From NCBI GenBank assembly GCA_029891385.1, contig CM057225.1:14883498-14947497 (forward strand): 64,000 nucleotides of DNA, written 5' to 3'. Every line of letters starts with the position of its first letter. Within the stretch, counting starts at the first letter, position 1. Origin of the DNA: Erythroxylum novogranatense (lineage: Eukaryota; Streptophyta; Magnoliopsida; Malpighiales; Erythroxylaceae). Under the pieces are notes generated by a model. The model worked only from the letters and a program-made list of their open reading frames with translations. It had not been told where the DNA came from and did not search any database. A program made the position numbers and the translations under genes. Shown in pieces: positions 25,886-35,528 of this stretch.

Positions 25886-27268
25886 GATGTTCTAAGGTGA
25901 ATGTAAAATTTGTACTTTATTATTATATGATTTTTCTTTCTTTTAGAACATTCATTTGCATAATGACCTTCTTCTTTCTGATCCAACATTTACAATCTTT
26001 TTTCTTTTTAGGGCAAAATTGTTTTCGTGTTTATATTTGGGATTAAATTTATATCTACGAAAATATTTGGGATAAGTTTTTGGTTGATAACGTTGTGGTT
26101 TATATTTTTCCATCGAAACTTTCGTGAATAATGTTTCTTATATCTTGGATTAAATATTTTCTTTTCTTTTATAATTTGAGTAATTTTTAGACATCCATAT
26201 TGCCGAGGTATCGCCGAGATTTTGATTGCAACATAGTTTTAAATTCTTATGTTTTAATGTTCGCTTTTAATCGAGCTTCTATACAATAATCAACTAATAA
26301 GTCTCTTGCGACTAATATTGCTCCACCTAAATTATGAGCTATTGTATGATTTTCTATTCGCTCATAGAATTGTTGTTGAACTTTTAGATTAAAAGGATAT
26401 GGTAATTTTGAATAAAAATGTTAATATACATTTCTTGTTCGACTCTAGGTAATTTATAGTAATGTTTTTAAATTCACAAATAAAAGCTTCTAAGTAATTA
26501 ATATCACATATCATTAAATTGTTTAAATGTCTTAATGCTTTTAATCGCTTTTCTTTTAATATATCTCGCTTGATGAAATATAATATCTTTTCAAAAATTC
26601 TTTATATATTTCTTAGCCAATAATTTCAAATTTATCTTCATCTCAGTTTTTGACTAAGATAATGAGGTGTATTTTGTAAAGCTTGTGCATTATCTCTTAA
26701 AATTCTTGTACTATTCTCAAGTTTTATATATAACAAAATAATAGAGAGAATCTTTTGTTGCGATTGATTGCCAAAAGGTTTTTCTACTTGTAGTAATAAT
26801 AATATTTTGGAAAACCATTCTTGAAAGATTTCTTCAAATTTGTTGTGCAGTCTAAATTTAAGATATTATCAATTGTTAATTTTGAAATTTTGGTTTATAT
26901 TCATCTGGATATTTTCGTATTTTTGTACCTTTATAATAATATCCTTGTTGATGTAAAAATCATCTTTGTCATTTTCCAAGTATAACTTGATGGTTGAAAT
27001 GTTGTCTTTCTTTTATCTCCTAATTTTCTTTTAATTTTAATTAGTGAGTATTACTACTTTCGGGTTTTCATCATTATCCATAAAAGTTCTTGATCTTGAT
27101 CGATTCATAACCTAAGATTATTTCATCCTTATGTTCATTTGAAAATACGGGACCAATATATTCTTCTTTTTCGAGAGGGGTAAGATGTAATTTCTGTATG
27201 AGATCAGTCACTTCATGTAATTGTACTTGAATATTCTTTTCAACTTGTTCGATTGATTCGTCTTGCAT
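25743..27268 (-). pseudogene. Pararetrovirus coat protein, full-length unit copy
   Basis: ATG at 27268 (MQDESIEQVEKNIQ), stop near 25743: about 508 codons long. It has an acidic N-terminus, a conserved core near 26280-26400 (AHNLGG, DYCIEAR), a Lys/Arg/Tyr-rich segment and a zinc-knuckle region near 25950-25990. Many one-base indels disrupt it; the first frame ends after 64 codons. It overlaps the start of Pol. Confidence 0.8.
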
Positions 27269-27303
27269 TTAACTTCGTTCTCGGGGTATTTTTGTAATTA
27301 CTA

Positions 27304-27315
27304 GCTCTGATACCA
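27304..27315 (-). other. Pararetrovirus tRNA-iMet primer-binding site, full-length unit
   Basis: The minus strand reads TGGTATCAGAGC, identical to the other two intact sites. It lies about 2.97 kb downstream of the TATA box at 30287-30294 along the viral RNA. Confidence 0.85.
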
Positions 27316-27424
27316 TTTTCGGGGGCGGATCTTTTACGATTATTTGGTCATTTGTTTCTTGAATTTTACCATTTTCGGGGGCGGATCTTTTACGATTATT
27401 TGGTCATTTGTTTCTTGAATTTTT
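27313..27424. repeat. Tandem duplication, unit about 56 bp
   Basis: The segment from ACCATTTTCGGGGGCGG to TCTTGAATTTT occurs twice head to tail. It is single in every other copy, so it arose after this unit was formed, or is an assembly error. Confidence 0.85.
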
Positions 27425-27551
27425 AGCTGTATTTGTTGTATCAATGATACTATTTCTATTTGGGTTTGTATAATAGCTTCAATTTTCTGTTCTATTATTT
27501 CTTGTGTTTGTACTATTGATTCTAGATGTTGCGTAAGGTTTGTTAATGTTG

Positions 27552-28544
27552 TCATAATTTCTGTACTAAATAAGTTGATAGTGTAGATAATTGCTGTTGA
27601 ATTTCATTTAACTGTCTTGTTTGTCTTATTTGATTATCGGGTTCTGTTATTCTTAATGGTCGTTCTATATTAAGAGGTCTTTGATGTCTTAATGACAGAG
27701 ATCTTAGGAAAGGAGTACTATTTGATGATTCTGAAAAAGAATGTCTTCTTTCAATTAATGGAATTGCTGGTTCAAAAGGTTGTTGTATTGCTGGAAGTGG
27801 TTGTACTTTTGGTTGAATTTTAATTCCTACTTTAGCAACTTCTTGGAATAATTGATCTAAATAGATTTGTTCGGTATGTTTGAAATCAATACTATGATGT
27901 GAATTAGTTAATGCATAACTAATTTGATAAGTTAATGAAAAGGGATATTGTCCGGGAGTCATTAAATTAGTTCTATAAAATTTATATGCAATTGTAATAG
28001 CTTTATCCAATTCAGAAGAAATTAAGGGAATTCCTAATTTTAAACGAGTGTTAAATTTGATTTTTCCATATTGTAAATTTCCATTCATCATTCCTAAAAT
28101 TTGATCATTTAGATTATTCATTCTTTCATCTAAAATTGCCATTCTAATAGGAGTATCAATTCCTTGTTGAAAAGTGGATTTTTATAATATTTGGATGGTT
28201 GATAATTGAATATATCCAATTTTCTTTCGTTTTGATTCTGGTAACAATTGTAGTTGTCTATGAATTTGTTCGGATTAATTAAACTAATTCTTAAATTTCC
28301 ATGACATTGATCAATTCGAATAGGTTGTTCTTGAATAATTTTCCATAATAAATAAGATTTTGTCTATTAAAGATTTGTTTTATTGTTGATTTGTGAATGT
28401 CTTGACCTTTCTTTAAATCTAATTGAGCTTTAGCAATTTGATTCTTTTATCCTCGAGTTATTAAGGTAGAAACTTGAAAAGTTCCTAATGATTGATTAAT
28501 TCTAAATTATCTACATCGAGGATGGTAGAAGTTTGAGAAGTCAT
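27552..28544 (-). pseudogene. Pararetrovirus movement protein, full-length unit copy
   Basis: ATG at 28544 and stop at 27552. The C-terminal 196 codons (from 28142) are open and include the MNGNLQYGKIKFNTRLKL core and SLTYQISYALTNSHHSID. The N-terminal third is split by indels around 28180, 28270 and 28450. Start and stop keep the ATGA overlaps with ORF E and the VAP-like gene. Confidence 0.85.
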
Positions 28545-28810
28545 AGTGTATTGGGATGATATGGATGATAATAATGATGATCGCTTTCAATCTGTTCTAA
28601 TTGTGTTAATTGTTCTATATATTGTTGATATAATCTTTGTACTACGTATAAATGTTCTTCATAAGGTCGTCTATTTGAGACGATTTATTCTAGAAATATA
28701 AGACTATCAATCTGAGTTTCATTGTATTGTATATGATCTTTATAATGATTTATAGCTTGTTTTGTGTAATGAATTCTTTCTTGTAAATCTAAACAAATGG
28801 GACAGTTCAT
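28541..28810 (-). pseudogene. Pararetrovirus ORF E, full-length unit copy
   Basis: ATG at 28810, directly after the ORF D stop; stop overlaps the MP start. Length is 270 bases as in the intact copies, but small compensating differences near 28670-28700 (a changed CTGCTGAG word and a shortened TTCCTAG) disturb the frame. Confidence 0.75.
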
Positions 28811-29386
28811 TTAAAATTCTTCGGGGAAATTACTACAATCAACATTGTCTAAATCATAGTTTATATCTTCATCTATATTGTCATAATCATTACTGGTGAT
28901 TTCTATATCTTCTATTTCCGTATCCGAAGGGAATAATTGTGATAGTGATTCGGAACAATATAATTGTTGTTGTAATTCCGTATCTAAATTTCTTGAAATT
29001 TGTTCTAAGAAAATATCTTGTTGTATTTGTGTTAATCTTTCTATTTCATTTTCATTTTCGTCTTCTAATAATTCAAAAGTTTCTGATTCTTCCTCAGATG
29101 GAGGTGAGAAATCAAAAATTATATCTCTATCATCGAGTCGTATGAGATAACCGACACGAGTATTGAGACCTAATATAGTTCTATATAAATAATTAAGAGT
29201 AATATCTAGATGATGACAGCTAATTTCAAAATATTGACAAATTATTTCATGAGGAATAAATAATCGACTTGCAATTATAAAGAAAAGTAAAGGTTGTGCT
29301 TGAAATAAAGTAAAAGCATAAACATGTATTTGATTAATAATGACAGGTAAACTATAATTAATAAAATAAGATAAATGAAATGTCAT
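28811..29386 (-). CDS. Pararetrovirus ORF D (191 aa, intact)
   Basis: The best complete ORF D, from ATG 29386 to the stop directly before ORF E. Residues 1-60 are hydrophobic/aromatic (YAFTLFQAQPLLFFIIASRL), followed by DDRDIIFDFSPPSEEES, a Gln/Glu-rich variable part and an acidic C-terminus ending DCSNFPEEF. The hydrophobic run could be a membrane segment or a buried core. No family recognised. Its position between ORF C and ORF E is constant in every copy. Confidence 0.8.
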   Translation of the reverse strand: MTFHLSYFINYSLPVIINQIHVYAFTLFQAQPLLFFIIASRLFIPHEIICQYFEISCHHLDITLNYLYRTILGLNTRVGYLIRLDDRDIIFDFSPPSEEESETFELLEDENENEIERLTQIQQDIFLEQISRNLDTELQQQLYCSESLSQLFPSDTEIEDIEITSNDYDNIDEDINYDLDNVDCSNFPEEF

Positions 29387-29400
29387 GTTGATGAAATGCT

Positions 29401-29533
29401 TTAATCAATAAGTAAATCCATTTCTTGTTCAAGTTCATATCTATCATTTTAATGAATTATAAATATATAATGTTTGATCTAATAAAACTCTTGCGTTTAT
29501 TAAAAGTTGAAAACATTGATTTTCTTTTGCCAT
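29401..29533 (-). pseudogene. Pararetrovirus ORF C, full-length unit copy
   Basis: Starts MAKENQCFQLLINAR at 29533. It is two bases shorter than the intact 135-base copy at 42666-42800: at about 29450 this copy has AATGAA where the neighbouring unit has AACTGAA. The shift alters the last third. Confidence 0.7.
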
Positions 29534-29639
29534 TTTATATGTTCATGATATAAGTCAATAAACTTTCTTTGTTCGGTTTGATTTCTTTATAAAAGCGAAT
29601 TCTTTGTATAAGTGATCGATTATGATCAAAATAATTCAT
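29502..29639 (-). pseudogene. Pararetrovirus ORF B, full-length unit copy
   Basis: Starts MNYFDHN at 29639, five bases after the ORF A stop. The basic middle is present but differences near 29580-29620 shift the frame relative to the intact copy at 42562-42699. Confidence 0.65.
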
Positions 29640-29644
29640 TTTAT

Positions 29645-29954
29645 TTAAATGATAAGAAGAGATAATTTGGATACATAATATTTATGCGTTACAATACAAT
29701 CTAAAATACAATAATCTAAAAGCGAATTAAATCGGTGATTCTTCAATCATTTGCTTTGCGAGAGAAAGAATTTCTTGTTCTTCATTATAAAGAGGGTGAT
29801 CCGGAGAATTCTTAAAAGCGGGATCGATGTAAATATCATTTGCTTTCTTGTTTCTTGCAATTGTTTTAATCTTAAGTTCTTCGTATTCTGCTTGCTGATT
29901 ATCTAGTGCTTTGATTCGTTGCTTCAACATACGTTTGATGTGAAAATAAGCCAT
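29645..29954 (-). pseudogene. Pararetrovirus ORF A, full-length unit copy
   Basis: ATG at 29954. The first 75 codons are open (MAYFHIKRMLKQRIKAL through AKQMIEES) and then shift frame at about 29735, where this copy lacks bases present in ATCGGCTGATTC of the next unit. The remainder is recognisable to the stop at 29645. Confidence 0.8.
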
Positions 29955-29963
29955 TCTGAAAAA

Positions 29964-30116
29964 TCAAAATCTTGTAAGTCGTGAAAAGATTTTAAAAAGA
30001 AGGATAAGAAATTGAATAATTTTTAGAATGCTAATGATTGTATAATAGAAGATTGCATGAATGATTGCAAAAATGAATAAAATAATAAGAAATATAATTT
30101 GATAAAATATATGCAT
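29964..30116 (-). CDS. Pararetrovirus ORF0, 50-aa hydrophobic peptide, intact
   Basis: The minus strand from the ATG at 30116 reads 50 codons to TGA at 29964. The start is MHIFYQIIFLIILFIFAIIH; the rest has ILKIIQFLILLFKIF and a basic end (SRLTRF). At least two hydrophobic stretches suggest a membrane peptide. It is the first gene after the promoter and ends 9 bases before ORF A. The same 50-codon frame is intact at 34990-35142 and 42093-42245, with conservative Ile/Leu/Val/Phe exchanges. Function unknown. Confidence 0.65.
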   Translation of the reverse strand: MHIFYQIIFLIILFIFAIIHAIFYYTIISILKIIQFLILLFKIFSRLTRF

Positions 30117-30286
30117 GATTTGTATGCTTGAATTAATCGAAGGGTGACAAGAAGTTAACCATAATCACTCTAACCTGTTCTTCCTGGCTCGCTTGAACGT
30201 CACACTGGACTTAAGTGCGAAGAGAGAAGATAGAGAGAGTAATGTATGGAAAGCTTGTTGTACCCATTAAGGATACCCAAGGCGTC

Positions 30287-30294
30287 TATTTATA
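30287..30294 (-). promoter_or_regulatory. Pararetrovirus TATA box, full-length unit
   Basis: TATAAATA on the minus strand followed by GACGCCTTGGGTATCC. A complete ordered gene set lies downstream before the next promoter at 22244-22251. Confidence 0.8.
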
Positions 30295-30512
30295 ATCGCA
30301 GAAAGGAATAACATAGTACAGACAGACTTAACATAAAGAAAAAGCCTAAAAGAAGAAAAGACTTAAAGAAAAAAAAGCAAGATGCTAAAGGGGCATCTTA
30401 CATGACATAAAGAAAAAGTAAAGAAAAAGACAGACAATGGACAATCGAGGATCGCCGAAAGTAAAAAGACTACATTATTGCGATAGTAGTGCTTCGTACT
30501 TGATCTGATGTT
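30295..30512 (-). promoter_or_regulatory. Intergenic region upstream of the viral promoter, deleted unit 1
   Basis: It contains the AAGATGC...GCATCTT hairpin-capable motif near 30378 and ACATAAAGAAAAAG words. No coding frame. Confidence 0.5.
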
Positions 30513-31991
30513 TTATTCTTCAATGATAATAAGTTCATCATCAGGGTTGCTTGTGCTTTCTCCTTGTGCTTGAGAGGACGGACAGTGTTTACATCTGTGA
30601 GTGGGATATTCTTGTAACTGCTTGCAAAGTGCTTCACGCCAAGCAAAGCTTAGAGTGTGAAAACATTATGATAAGTCATTGAACGGTGCTTGAAAACGTT
30701 GTAAGACTGGTAATTCATGTGCTAGGATGGGATGCTTCCATATTGACGTTAATAAGACATTATGGCCACGATAGTTGATCTTGATTGTTGAGTCTGCTTG
30801 AATCTTGAGACATTGAGTATAAATTCCTTCAAAACAATTCAAATTGAACTTGTTTACCAAATCCCAATTGAATTCATAATGAGGTGCTTCATCTATGGGA
30901 GGATACTGCATATTACTTATGCCAATATGAAGAAAGGCAATTCTTGAAGTTATGATTCTTTGCTTTCATTGGGCTTCATTTCTTCATCGATGCTTCAAAA
31001 TTGGATAGGCTGCTTGTAGACTTTAATATAAATTTCTCTTTCGGCGTAAGCGATCCTTGAATTGCTTAATAGCATGGACTAAACCGGATGGGAAGTCTGC
31101 TAATAACTTCATATCTTGTAGATAAATGGTGTCGACTAATCCACTGAAATAATAAATAAGTTGTTAATGGTTACGCTCCTGGAAGATGGCCGCTTTGGGA
31201 CCATACTTGCCACGATTTTGTGGGTAGTATTGAAATTGTTTCATTTCTTCAGTCCAATGATTGAGTGCTTGGAAACAATCCATAAACATGTCAGAAGTGA
31301 GGACCTTTGATTCTTCGTGAAGTGCTTTTGCAGGAACTGCATGAATTCGTTCCATATCAATGGCTTTGCCCAATGTAGTTAACTTGGACATTGGTGGTAC
31401 TGGATTTTGTAGTACTGTCTTGTATTGTGGTCGAAGTGATGGATGCTGAAATTCTTGGAAAGATTTTTCAGCTTCGGCTTTAGTAGAAAAACTCTTATGA
31501 ATGACACTGCTTTTGCCTGTAATATGAATTGCTGCCTTATGCCACTGATCATAAAGACCAGCAAAAGGACCATTATATATCACATAGTGCTTGGACTCTT
31601 GATTATCAGCCACCTTTTGAGGTACAGTTGAGGAAGTTATTGATGATGAAGTACTTATATATGGTTTCACAGAAGTGGCGGGTGCTTTTGATACTTGTAT
31701 TTCAGGGACCTTGGAAGGTGCAACCTGAATAGCTTCTTGTATTACCTGAACAGATGCTTTTGGAATTTGAGTAGTTATAGTAGCAACAGGATTGATCTTT
31801 GATGCTGATGTTGATGCTTTAGAACTTTGCTCCTTTGGTTTTAAAACCAGGAGTGTCTGCTTTAGCTGTTCAAGTTCACTAGTAATTTGTTCTTGCTTTA
31901 CCTGAATATTCATACTTTGAAGATGTAATTCGGTGAGTTACGCTTCCTTTAATTCAATTGTACTTTCGAAATGAACGATTAATGCTTCCAT
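30513..31991 (-). pseudogene. Pararetrovirus transactivator, deleted unit 1
   Basis: ATG at 31991. A 249-codon frame (31913-31164) covers the coiled coil, linker and YVIYNGPFAGLYDQWHKA domain. Upstream of it a change near 31940 (GAGTTACGC where other copies have GAGTTCTGC) breaks the frame. Downstream, 30911-30666 reads the conserved C-terminal part. The region 30940-31040 differs strongly from all other copies. Confidence 0.85.
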
Positions 31992-32413
31992 TCTCTTGTT
32001 AATATATCTGCAGAAAATTGTTAGCGATTTAATATAATGAATATTAAATTGATCTTGACCTAGCTCTAATTGCCATCGATCGATTAGTCCTTGATTATAA
32101 TTGGTACTTGATGAAAGGCGATATCTTGTAAATCCACATAAGTATTGAGAATCAGTATGAATTGTAAATTTTATTGGGAGTAGATCTATTAGCCATTTTC
32201 TCAAAGTTTTGAGACAAAGCTAATGCTTCTTTTTCATGAATAGGATAATTTAATTCAGCGAATTAAATGTTCCATTTATATATTTGCAAAGTTGGTATTT
32301 CTTACGAGTAGGGGTTTGGCTAAAAGACAACCTGCCCATACATCATGGCTTGCATCTAATTGAACTAATAACTCATCATTTTGTTGATAATTATAAAGTT
32401 TGGGAAGATTTTT
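31979..32413 (-). pseudogene. Pol RNase H remnant, deleted unit 1
   Basis: Only RNase H is left: LLVQLDASHDVWAGCLLAKP, an interrupted HEKE word and FTIHTDSQYLCGFTRY. The upstream end joins the VAP-like gene at about 32413, so RT, protease and coat protein are deleted. The junction is the same as at 37411. Confidence 0.85.
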
Positions 32414-32415
32414 AC

Positions 32416-32589
32416 CCCGATCTTTTACGATTATTTGGTCATTTGTTTCTTGAATTTTAGTTTGTATTTGTTGTATCAATGATACTATTTCTATTTGGGT
32501 TTGTATAATAGCTTCAATTTTCATTCTATTATTTCTTGTGTTTGTACTATTGATTCTAGATGTTGCGTAAGGTTTGTTAATGTTGTCAT
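32416..32589 (-). pseudogene. VAP-like ORF truncated by the Pol-CP deletion, unit 1
   Basis: ATG at 32589. The coiled-coil body is present to QETNDQIIVKD, where it is fused in frame to RNase H residues (KNLPKLYNYQ), giving a chimeric frame of 82 codons starting at 32524. The primer-binding site is deleted. Confidence 0.8.
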
Positions 32590-33574
32590 AATTTACATAC
32601 TAAATAAGTTGATAGTGTAGATAATTCTTTGTTGAATTTCATTTAACTGTCTTGTTTGTCTTATTTGATTATCGGGTTCATTATTCTTAATGGTGGATTA
32701 CATATTAAGAGGTCTTTGATGTCTTAATGACGGAGATCTTAGGAAAGGAGTACTATTTGATGATTACGAAAAGAATGTCTTCTTTCAATTAATGGAATTC
32801 TTTGGTTCAAAAGGTTGTTGTATTCTTTGGAAGTGGTTGTACTTTTGGTTGAATTTTAATTCCTACTTTAGCAACTTCTTGGAATAATTGATCTAAATAG
32901 ATTTGTTCGGTATGTTTGAAATCAATACTATGATGTGAATTAGTTAATGCATAACTAATTTGATAAGTTAATGAAAAGGGATATTGTCCTGAGTCATTAA
33001 ATTAGTTCTATAAAATTTATATGCAATTGTAATAGCTTTATCCAATTCAGGAAGAAATTAAGGAATTCTAATTTTAAGCAGTGTTAAATTTGATTTTCCA
33101 TATTGTAAATTTCCATTCATCATTCCTAAAATTTGATCATTTAGATTATTCATTCTTTCATCTAAAATTGCCATTCTAATAGGAGTATCAATTCCTTGTT
33201 GAAAAGTGGATTTTATAATATTTGGATGGTTGATAATTGAATATATCCAATTTTCTTTCGTTTTGATTACGGTAACAATTGTAGTTGTCTATGAATTTGT
33301 TAGGGATTAATTAAACTAATTCTTAAATTTCCATGACATTGATCAATTCGAATAGGTTGTTCTTGAATAATTTTCCATAATAAATAAGATTTTGTCTATT
33401 AAAGATTTGTTTTATTGTTGATTTGTGAATGTCTTGACCTTTCTTTAAATCTAATTGAGCTTTAGCAATTTGATTCTTTTATCTGAGTTATTAAGGTAGA
33501 AACTTGAAAAGTTCCTAATGATTGATTAATTCTAAATTATCTACATCGAGGATGGTAGAAGTTTGAGAAGTCAT
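32586..33574 (-). pseudogene. Pararetrovirus movement protein, deleted unit 1
   Basis: ATG at 33574, stop 32586. Movement protein words are recognisable throughout but frequent one-base differences (for example 32760-32830, 33000-33110 and 33480) split it so that no frame over 60 codons survives. Confidence 0.75.
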
Positions 33575-33840
33575 AGTGTATTGGGATGATATGGATGATA
33601 ATAATGATGATCAGTTTCAATCTGTTCTAATTGTGTTAATTGTTCTATATATTGTTGATATAATCTTTGTACTACAGATAAATGTTCTTCATAAGGTCGT
33701 CTGCTGAGACGATTTATTCCTAGAAATATAAGACTATCAATACGAGTTTCATTGTATTGTATATGATCTTTATAATGATTTATAGCTTGTTTTGTGTAAT
33801 GAATTCTTTCTTGTAAATCTAAACAAATGGGACAGTTCAT
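33571..33840 (-). CDS. Pararetrovirus ORF E (89 aa, intact), deleted unit 1
   Basis: Complete frame from MNCPICLDLQERI at 33840 to the stop overlapping the movement protein start. It keeps CxxC at residues 3 and 6, the NRLSRRPYEEHLSVVQRL centre and a DHHYYHPYH tail in which one Cys is replaced by Tyr. If metal binding matters, the tail change would be informative. Function unknown. Confidence 0.75.
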   Translation of the reverse strand: MNCPICLDLQERIHYTKQAINHYKDHIQYNETRIDSLIFLGINRLSRRPYEEHLSVVQRLYQQYIEQLTQLEQIETDHHYYHPYHPNTL

Positions 33841-34409
33841 TTAAAATTCTTCGGGGAAATTACTACAATCAACATTGTCTAAATCATAGTTTATATCTTC
33901 ATCTATATTGTCATAATCATTACTGGTGATTTCTATATCTTCTATTTCCGTATCCGAAGGGAATAATTGTGATAGTGATTCGGAACAATATAATTGTTGT
34001 TGTAATTCCGTATCTAAATTTCTTGAAATTTGTTCTAAGAAAATATCTTGTTGTATTTGTGTTAATCTTTCTATTTCATTTTCATTTTAGTCTTAAATAA
34101 TTCAAAGTTTCGATTCTTCCTCGATGGAGGTGAGAAATCAAAATTATATCTCTATCATCGAGTCGTATGAGATAACCGACACGAGTATTGAGACCTAATA
34201 TAGTTCTATATAAATAATTAAGAGTAATATCTAGATGATGACACTAATTTCAAAATATTGACAAATTATTTCATGAGGAATAAATAATCGACTTGCAATT
34301 ATAAAGAAAAGTAAAGGTTGTGCTTGAAATAAAGTAAAAGCATAAACATGTATTTGATTAATAATGACAGTAAACTATAATTAATAAAATAAGATAAATG
34401 AAATGTCAT
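33841..34409 (-). pseudogene. Pararetrovirus ORF D, deleted unit 1
   Basis: ATG at 34409 and the same end as the intact 191-aa copy. Indels near 34090-34145 (an altered CTTCTAATAATTC, a lost T in TTTGATTTCTCACC context) and at 34240 break the frame. Confidence 0.75.
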
Positions 34410-34423
34410 GTTGATGAAATGCT

Positions 34424-34557
34424 TTAATCAATAAGTAAATCCATTTCTTGTTCAAGTTCATATCTATCATTTTAACTGAATTATAAATATATAATGTTTG
34501 ATCTAATAAAACTCTTGCGTTTATTAAAAGTTGAAAACATTGATTTTCTTTTGCCAT
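34424..34557 (-). pseudogene. Pararetrovirus ORF C, deleted unit 1
   Basis: MAKENQCFQLL start at 34557. The length is one base short of the intact copy; the 3' part keeps AACTGAATT, which the full-length unit lacks. Confidence 0.65.
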
Positions 34558-34663
34558 TTTATATGTTCATGATATAAGTCAATAAACTTTCTTTGTTCGG
34601 TTTGATTTCTTTATAAAAGCGAATTCTTTGTATAAGTGATCGACGATGATCAAAATAATTCAT
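34527..34663 (-). pseudogene. Pararetrovirus ORF B, deleted unit 1
   Basis: MNYFDH start at 34663, overlapping ORF C. Small differences in the middle shift the frame compared with 42562-42699. Confidence 0.6.
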
Positions 34664-34668
34664 TTTAT

Positions 34669-34980
34669 TTAAATGATAAGAAGAGATAATTTGGATACAT
34701 AATATTTGCGTTCTGCAATACAATCTAAAATACAATAATCTAAAAAGCGAATTAAATCGGCTGATTCTTCAATCATTTGTTTTGCAGTAGAAAGAATTTC
34801 TTGTTCTTCATTATAAAGAGGGTGATCTGGAGAATTCTTAAAACGGGGATCAGTGTAAATATCATTTGCTTTCTTGTTTCTTGCAATTGTTTTAATCTTA
34901 AGTTCTTCGTATTCTGCTTGCTGATTATCTAGTGCTTTGATTCGTTGCTTCAACATACGTTTGATGTGAAAATAAGCCAT
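34669..34980 (-). CDS. Pararetrovirus ORF A (103 aa, intact)
   Basis: This is the cleanest ORF A. It starts MAYFHIKRMLKQRIKALDNQ, is mostly charged and helical (a likely coiled coil), then has DIYTDPRFKNSPDHPLYNEE and a hydrophobic LIRFLDYCILDC near the C-terminus. ORF A lies 9 bases after ORF0 and 5 bases before ORF B. Its N-terminus resembles that of ORF B (YF, then LKQRI), which hints at a duplication. Function unknown. Confidence 0.75.
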   Translation of the reverse strand: MAYFHIKRMLKQRIKALDNQQAEYEELKIKTIARNKKANDIYTDPRFKNSPDHPLYNEEQEILSTAKQMIEESADLIRFLDYCILDCIAERKYYVSKLSLLII

Positions 34981-34989
34981 TCTGAAAAA

Positions 34990-35142
34990 TCAAAATCTTG
35001 TAAGTCGTGAAAAGATTTTAAAAAGAAGGATAAGAAATTGAATAATTTTTAGAATGCTAATGATTGTATAACAGAAGATTGCATGAATGATTGCAAAAAT
35101 GAATAAAATAATAAGAAATATAATTTGATAAAATATATGCAT
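34990..35142 (-). CDS. Pararetrovirus ORF0, 50-aa hydrophobic peptide, intact
   Basis: 50 codons from ATG 35142 to TGA 34990. The sequence is nearly the same as at 29964-30116 and differs from the block III copy mainly by Ile/Leu/Val/Phe swaps, with the basic C-terminal SRLTRF unchanged. It is followed by ORF A after 9 bases. Confidence 0.65.
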   Translation of the reverse strand: MHIFYQIIFLIILFIFAIIHAIFCYTIISILKIIQFLILLFKIFSRLTRF

Positions 35143-35305
35143 GATTTGTATGCTTGAATTAATCGAAGGGTGACGAAGTTAACCATAATCACTCTAACCT
35201 GTTCTTCCCTGCTCGCTTGAACGTCTACATCGGACTTAAGTGCGAAGAGAAGATAGAGAGTAATGTATGGAAAGCTTGTTGTACCCATTAAGGATACCAA
35301 GCGCC

Positions 35306-35313
35306 TATTTATA
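35306..35313 (-). promoter_or_regulatory. Pararetrovirus TATA box, deleted unit 1
   Basis: TATAAATA on the minus strand in the conserved context. It lies 5,019 bases from the box at 30287-30294, which is the length of the deleted unit. Confidence 0.75.
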
Positions 35314-35528
35314 ATCGCAGAAAGGAATAACATAGTATGCGAACGGACTTAACATAAAGAAAAGCCTAAAAGAAGAAAAGACTTAAAGAAAAAAGCAAGA
35401 TGCTAAAGGGCATCTTACATGACATAAAGAAAAGTAAAGAAAAAGACAGACAGTGGGCAAGTCAAAGGATCGCCGAAAGTAAAAGACTACATTATTGCGA
35501 TAGTAGTGCTTCGTACTTGATCGATGTT
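35314..35528 (-). promoter_or_regulatory. Intergenic region upstream of the viral promoter, deleted unit 2
   Basis: Same organisation as 30295-30512, with the AAGATGC...GCATCTT motif near 35396. No coding frame. Confidence 0.5.

Larger units (their letters stand above)
27269..27555 (-). pseudogene. VAP-like coiled-coil ORF, full-length unit copy (tandem duplication inside)
   Basis: ATG at 27555; 70 residues of coiled coil read cleanly. A duplication of about 56 bases (27313-27368 and 27369-27424) near the 3' end changes the tail, giving an early stop at 27340. The primer-binding site at 27304-27315 lies downstream of the duplicated segment. Confidence 0.75.

Noticed and set aside
28896..29150. 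Ser/Cys-rich plus-strand frame of 84 codons (also mirrored at 43051-43299)
   Set aside because: It is the antisense shadow of ORF D in both places.
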